Below are positions 60,226-64,000 of a stretch of 64,000 nucleotides of DNA, piece by piece. The position numbers were made by a program, and so were the translations under genes. Location: contig QHBJ01000034.1 of assembly GCA_003243975.1 (NCBI GenBank), positions 16,652 to 80,651 on the forward strand, in the 5' to 3' direction. The stretch comes from Candidatus Meridianibacter frigidus. GTDB lineage: Bacteria > Vulcanimicrobiota > Vulcanimicrobiia > Vulcanimicrobiales > Vulcanimicrobiaceae. A model generated the notes under the pieces. It worked only from the letters and a program-made list of their open reading frames with translations. It did no database searches and was not told where the DNA came from. Each line of letters begins with the position of its first letter. Positions within the stretch are counted from its first letter, which is position 1.

Positions 60226-62193
60226 GTGCAATCCCGGCCTTCCCTAAAAGAGACGCTCTCCCAGACCCCCGATGCACCCGGGGTCTATATGATGGTGGGC
60301 GCAGAGAATCGCATTCTCTATATTGGCAAGGCAGTATCCCTGCGCAACCGGGTGCGTTCATATTTTCAGGAAAGTGCCTCACTGCACATCCGCACTCAAG
60401 CGATGGTAAAGCTCGTTGAGGAAGTCCGCACGATTGTCGTCACCAACGAAATCGAGGCGCTCATCTTGGAAGCCAACCTCATCAAGCGCCATCAGCCGCC
60501 CTACAACGTACGGCTGCGCGATGACAAGCGCTACCCCTATCTAAAGGTAACTAACGAGGCGTTTTCGCGGGTCGTGTTTACGCGCGTCGTGCGCGACGAT
60601 GGCGGCCGCTATTTCGGTCCGTATACGAACGCTCATGGCCTGCGCGAGCTCATCGACCTCGTCCGGCTGGTCTTTCCGTTGCGAACATGCCGCGAGCCCA
60701 TCGACGGGCGTCGCGCCAGGCCATGTTTACAGTACCACATCAAGCGGTGTCTGGCACCCTGTGTCGGTTACCAGAGCGAAGTCGAGTACGATGCCATGAT
60801 TGATGAAGTGGTGCTGTTCCTGGAAGGGAAGCAAGAGGCGCTGCTCACGCGTTTGCAGCGCGAGATGGTATCCTCGGCACAAACGTACAATTTCGAAACG
60901 GCCGCGCGCCTCCGCGACCGTATCGTGCAGGTCCGGCGCGTCACTGAAAACCAGAAAGTTGTCTGGCGGTCCCGCGTAGACATGGACCTCATCGCCGTTG
61001 CGCGCGCCCAGGGGCAGGCCTGCATGCAAGTCTTCTTGGTTCGCGGCGGAAAGCTGATCGCGCAGGAGCACTTCATTCTGGACGGCGCGCACGACCAAAC
61101 CGAAAACGTGCTGTTCTCCGAATTCTTGAAACAATTCTATACAGCACGCACCGCCAGCGCGCCGCAGGACTACGCCGCGCCGCGCAATGCGCGTCAAAAC
61201 GAAGTACCCGTGGCGCTCAAGGCGCGGGCGCGCCTGCAAGCATCGAGCGCGGTTCCAAAGGAGATTCTGGTTCAATCCGAACCCGGCGATCGCACCGTCA
61301 TCGAAAGCTGGTTGACGGAGCTCAAAGGCCAGCGGGCACGTGTCTTGGTTCCCGCGCGCGGACAGCGTGCAGAATATCTGCGGTTAGTCCAGCAGAACGC
61401 CGAGCAGAATCTCAAGGCGTACTTGGCGCACCAGGAAGTGCAAGAAACAGCCCAGGCGCGCTCGCTGACGGAGCTTGCCGACGCGCTTGAACTGCCTGAG
61501 CCGCCGCACCGTATCGAGTGCTATGACATCTCGAATATCCAAGGCAGCAATCCGGTCAGTTCGATGGTCGTCTTTGTCGAAGGGCGCGCGAAGAAGAGCG
61601 ACTATCGCAAATTCAAGATCCAATACGACCGGGGTGCGAACGATTTTGCGATGATGCAAGAAACGCTGCGCCGCCGACTGCGGTATCTTCGAGCGCAAAC
61701 TGACGGCGATTCCATGCCATCCACCGCCGGCAGGGAAAAATTTAATAAGAAGCCGGACTTGCTACTGATTGATGGCGGGAAGGGGCAGCTTAGCGCGGTT
61801 GCGGCCGTGATGGAAGAGATGGACATGACGGGGATTCCGCTAGCCGGCTTGGCCAAAGAACATGAATGGCTCTACGTCCCCGGACAGGCGGAGCCTATCG
61901 TGTTGCCGCCCAACTCCGCAGCGCTGCACCTGGTAATGCGGGTGCGCGATGAAGCGCACCGCTTCGCGGTGACCTATCATCGGCAGCGGCGCGGCAAGGC
62001 GATGACCCTTTCGGCGCTCGACATGCTCGGAGGCGTTGGAACGGTGCGCAAGAAGCGTTTGTTACGGGCCTTCGGTTCCAGTGCGGCCATCAAAAGGGCA
62101 AGCGTAGATGAGATTGCGGCGGTCAAGGGAATGACGGCTGCGCTGGCCTCGCGCGTTAAGAGCGCTCTAACAGACCCTCGCGCGCCCCTCTAG
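60226..62193 (+). CDS. uvrC: UvrC excinuclease subunit
   Basis: UvrC makes both incisions in nucleotide excision repair. The GIY-YIG domain has APGVYMMVGAENRILYIGKA, the UVR motif is in the middle (AQTYNFETAARLRDRIVQVR), and the RNase H-like half has PPHRIECYDISNIQGSNPVS and DLLLIDGGKGQLSAVAAVME. The HhH end reads LLRAFGSSAAIKRASVDEIA. GTG start. The four Cys of the CLAPC region (CLQYHIKRCLAPCVG) are complete and likely bind an Fe-S cluster. 655 residues, normal. Confidence 0.96.
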   Translation: MQSRPSLKETLSQTPDAPGVYMMVGAENRILYIGKAVSLRNRVRSYFQESASLHIRTQAMVKLVEEVRTIVVTNEIEALILEANLIKRHQPPYNVRLRDDKRYPYLKVTNEAFSRVVFTRVVRDDGGRYFGPYTNAHGLRELIDLVRLVFPLRTCREPIDGRRARPCLQYHIKRCLAPCVGYQSEVEYDAMIDEVVLFLEGKQEALLTRLQREMVSSAQTYNFETAARLRDRIVQVRRVTENQKVVWRSRVDMDLIAVARAQGQACMQVFLVRGGKLIAQEHFILDGAHDQTENVLFSEFLKQFYTARTASAPQDYAAPRNARQNEVPVALKARARLQASSAVPKEILVQSEPGDRTVIESWLTELKGQRARVLVPARGQRAEYLRLVQQNAEQNLKAYLAHQEVQETAQARSLTELADALELPEPPHRIECYDISNIQGSNPVSSMVVFVEGRAKKSDYRKFKIQYDRGANDFAMMQETLRRRLRYLRAQTDGDSMPSTAGREKFNKKPDLLLIDGGKGQLSAVAAVMEEMDMTGIPLAGLAKEHEWLYVPGQAEPIVLPPNSAALHLVMRVRDEAHRFAVTYHRQRRGKAMTLSALDMLGGVGTVRKKRLLRAFGSSAAIKRASVDEIAAVKGMTAALASRVKSALTDPRAPL

Positions 62194-62204
62194 GAGGTTC
62201 ATGG

Positions 62205-62561
62205 ATGCACCTGTTGATCCGTCTAATTATCAACGCCATTGTTTTCTATCTCATCGCGCGATATCTGCCAGGTTTCCATATCGTTTCGTTCACCGCGGCG
62301 ATCGTTGCGGCGGTCATCTTCGGCCTCGTCAATGCGATCATTCGGCCGATCGTTCTCTTGATTACCCTTCCGATCAATATCATTACCATCGGCCTGTTTA
62401 CCATCATCGTCAACGCGCTGATGTTCTGGCTGACCGCCTGGATTTCACCCGGTTTTAAGATCGACGGCTTCCGGTACGCCCTGGAGGGCGCCATTATCAT
62501 GATGATCGTCTCGTTCATTCTCTCGCAGATGTTCACGTCGGGAGCGCAGCGCCGCGCCTAG
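62205..62561 (+). CDS. Phage-holin-like four-helix membrane protein (PF04020 type)
   Basis: 118 residues, four membrane helices: LIRLIINAIVFYLIARYLPG, SFTAAIVAAVIFGLVNAIIR, PIVLLITLPINIITIGLFTI and AIIMMIVSFILSQMF. The NAIIRPIVLLITLPIN loop is the signature of the DUF360/holin-superfamily membrane protein found in most diderms and cyanobacteria. Function unknown; the holin name is historical. ATG with AGGAGG eight bases upstream, twelve bases after uvrC. Confidence 0.92.
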   Translation: MHLLIRLIINAIVFYLIARYLPGFHIVSFTAAIVAAVIFGLVNAIIRPIVLLITLPINIITIGLFTIIVNALMFWLTAWISPGFKIDGFRYALEGAIIMMIVSFILSQMFTSGAQRRA

Positions 62562-62621
62562 GATCTGTTGTGAGAATGAAACCTTTGCCCGGGTCGCGTA
62601 GTTATAGAAATGTTGGGCCGC

Positions 62622-62973
62622 GGGGCTGAATTAGGTTCGACGAGAAGATCCGCGGCCGGCGTAAGCAGGCGGAGTTGCGAGCTCTCCTAAAACGATCGCA
62701 AGCGTTATACACGCGAATAACCAATACGCTCTGGCTGCTTAATAAGCTAGCCACGGGATGCGAGAGGTCGCCGGAATCAACTCGCAAACCGTCATGAGCT
62801 CCGGCTAGAACGGGGACGTTGATCCGACAGCCGTTCGAAATCAAAGGATCTGCCGCGAACACCATTCCGGTTTCGAGAAGTGTGTGCGCGAAAGCTAAAA
62901 TCGAAACTACGCCTGTAGAAAGCTCCGGCTAGGCTTTTCGGACTCGGGGGGCAGCTCCCCGACAGCTCCACCA
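62622..62973 (+). ncRNA. ssrA: tmRNA (ssrA), tag ANNQYALAA
   Basis: The 5' end GGGGCTGAATTAGGTTCGACG is the tmRNA consensus and pairs with CAGCTCC at the 3' end, followed by A and encoded CCA. The tag frame is GCG AAT AAC CAA TAC GCT CTG GCT GCT TAA TAA at 62713-62745, giving ANNQYALAA with the ALAA degron end. Pseudoknot-like stretches follow. The T arm is abnormal: TCGGGG-GGCAGCT-CCCCGA, with a GC-rich seven-base loop instead of TTCGANT and a six-bp stem. CAGCTCC occurs twice near the 3' end. A TATAGA box lies near 62603. Confidence 0.93.
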
Positions 62974-62985
62974 ACTTCCCGCTCT

Positions 62986-63023
62986 AGTCCAAAAATCCAC
63001 TTGGCGAAGTGCATTTTTGGACT
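62986..63023. repeat. Inverted repeat just downstream of ssrA
   Basis: AGTCCAAAAATCCACTT and AAGTGCATTTTTGGACT are complementary except one base, with a four-base GGCG loop. It can terminate ssrA transcription, though no T run follows the stem; the arms themselves hold A5 and T5. The right arm is also copy 1 of the 30-bp tandem repeat that follows. Confidence 0.85.
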
Positions 63024-63093
63024 AGGAGCGTGCGCGAAGTGGATTTTTGGACCTCGCGCGCGCGCGAAGTGGATTTTTGGACCGCAAGCGCCG
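63004..63093. repeat. Three tandem 30-bp repeats
   Basis: GCGAAGTG(G/C)ATTTTTGGAC starts at 63004, 63034 and 63064, an exact 30-base period. The 20-base core is nearly invariant while the ten bases between (AGGAGCGTGC, TCGCGCGCGC, CGCAAGCGCC) differ but stay GC-rich. The core is the complement of the left arm of the inverted repeat upstream. The stretch 63094-63183 after it holds no gene. No spacers of CRISPR length are present. Confidence 0.88.
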
Positions 63094-63195
63094 CGACATG
63101 TAAATCCAGGGCCTACACGCGGCTGCCACAGGCGATGAAAGGCCGCACGCCTACTCTGGGACTTTAAGCCTGAACGTCAGACCGATTCCGCGAAC

Positions 63196-63746
63196 GTGAA
63201 TCCGTGGCGCTGGGACCCGGACGGCGGTAAGTGCGTCGAGTGTGGTCGGCATTCTGTAGTATGGCGAACTGTTTGCACGTCTGATACGGTCGCGGACCGC
63301 CGCATCGCGGGCAAGTACACCCGCTCAACCTACCCCTCCCCTCGGACGGCATGGCATTATGCTGAAATCTTTCGAAAGGCCGGCGATGCGTGGGCTTTCG
63401 GTCCGCTGGTCCTCTTTGGGGTAGGCCACCTCAAGGCGTTTGTGGAGGTTGTCGCCACGGTCGACCTCGCGCTGATGCCCGGCGGCCGAACTCAAAAATT
63501 GCCGCGGTGCTACCTCAAGCCGTGGACAATGTGCCGGCCGCTCTCAAAGCCTGGACCCTGAGCGCGCCGGGCCAATCCGGGTTCCTGGACCCCATGCAGG
63601 CGGCTAAAGAGCTTGGGGTCCCGACACGACATCCCGAGGCGGTCCAATTAGCCCACGCCATAGCGCAGAACGATCTGCCCTATGAGATTCAACGCTCTGC
63701 TGTGTTGGAATTCCTTGGGCGCTGGCTCGATGATGATATTCCTTAA
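63196..63746 (+). pseudogene. Hypothetical gene with a probable frameshift
   Basis: The first frame from a GTG reads WRWDPDGGKCVECGRHSVVW through AWAFGPLVLFGVGHLKAFVE to LMPGGRTQ and then runs on into an implausible tail. The second frame takes over with KIAAVLPQAVDNVPAALKAW, SGFLDPMQAAKELGVPTRHP and IQRSAVLEFLGRWLDDDIP. The switch falls at an A5 run near 63494-63498, so one base was gained or lost there, by mutation or sequencing error. Joined, they give some 180 residues with a CVECG knuckle. No family recognised. No good ribosome site at the GTG. Confidence 0.5.
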
Positions 63747-64000
63747 TCACCCAAAGCGCTTAGGCGCAAGTGAGAAACGTACGGCACCTCGAAGTTCCAT
63801 AATGGCACCAGCGGCCCTTAGAACGGTCGTCTGATTTGCCTACAATTGATAAAACGCAACTACCATTAGGATATGGCGATTTATCGTTCGTTGCGTCTCG
63901 CTTTCCGGGGAGCAATTTCGTGAAGACCTTCAGCGACACTTTATGGCAAAGCCTAACCTCGTTGATTTGTCACGGAATGTAGTGCTCCCCGCCCCTGACA
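63747..64000 (+). other. Right-edge stretch with lower GC; possible start of a further gene
   Basis: No gene can be supported up to about 63850. From 63850 one frame is open to the edge and offers an ATG at 63943 beginning MAKPNLVDLSRNVVLPAPD, with the upstream part SGEQFREDLQRHF also protein-like. It may be the N-terminus of a gene continuing outside the window. Base composition is more AT-rich than to the left. Confidence 0.25.

Noticed and set aside
62205..62561. Phage holin indicating a prophage
   Set aside because: This four-helix family is chromosomal and widespread; no lysis or phage genes adjoin.
63004..63093. Three direct repeats considered as a CRISPR array
   Set aside because: The period is 30 bases with only 10-base linkers, so there are no spacers of usable length, and no cas genes are present.

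Overview
The window reads as a chromosomal segment of a GC-rich, diderm bacterium. It has lipoproteins with lipoboxes, a TolC-type outer membrane factor with its periplasmic adaptor, a beta-barrel protein ending in Phe, and housekeeping genes throughout. The gene order mutS-mutL-miaA-hfq-dapF and the SufC-D-S-U set with a SufR-like repressor suggest a diderm lineage of the Terrabacteria side, for example Candidatus Eremiobacterota (WPS-2). That placement is inference from gene content and was not tested. Coding density is high, most neighbours overlap by ATGA/GTGA-type junctions, and GTG and TTG starts are common.

Layout. 0-5.6 kb: the start of an ECF sigma factor, a GH125 mannosidase, several unrecognised exported or membrane proteins, and a pair of palindromic REP-like repeats. 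5.6-8 kb: a cation/acetate-type symporter with its DUF485 partner. 8-12.8 kb: the iron-sulfur assembly locus sufCDSU, divergent from a SufR-like regulator and a second, unusual U-type scaffold; sufB is not here. 12.8-17.2 kb: a minus-strand run with ThpR, an MBL hydrolase, flavin reductase, O-methyltransferase, a PuuD-like membrane protein, a 38-residue membrane protein not normally annotated, an unresolved 0.5 kb stretch, and FolD. 17.2-18.9 kb: TlpA-type thioredoxin with a membrane protein. 18.9-26.8 kb: TldE/TldD, a phosphodiester-glycosidase-domain protein, a beta-propeller protein, a DUF4337 protein and a nitrilase-family enzyme.

27-38.5 kb is an envelope block: a proline-rich exported protein, a copper-amine-oxidase-N/beta-barrel protein preceded by a structured leader, a FlK-like thioesterase, an adaptor and TolC pair without a pump, two tandem oligopeptide-binding lipoproteins without permeases, a GT87-type membrane protein and an M50 protease. 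38.5-46.4 kb: NDH-2, an isopropylmalate/homocitrate-synthase-family enzyme, a histone H1-like protein, DppA, a SprT-like metalloprotein, a TauE exporter and a CHASE2 adenylate cyclase. 46.4-62.6 kb is mostly housekeeping: EF-P, PlsY, Der, MiaB, MutS, MutL, MiaA, Hfq, DapF, a radical SAM protein, two TrkA-type proteins, tRNA-Pro(CGG), a stand-alone Clp N domain, DedA, UvrC and a small four-helix membrane protein.

The last 1.4 kb starts with ssrA (tmRNA, tag ANNQYALAA). Directly after it come an inverted repeat and three 30-bp tandem repeats, then a frameshifted gene and sequence less like the rest. This is the most plausible edge of an acquired island, since ssrA 3' ends are classic integration sites. 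The strongest candidates for something undescribed are this ssrA-adjacent repeat region with its odd T-arm, the pump-less and permease-less envelope cluster at 30-36 kb, the SufB-less suf locus with two scaffolds, and the radical SAM protein in the mutS-dapF operon.
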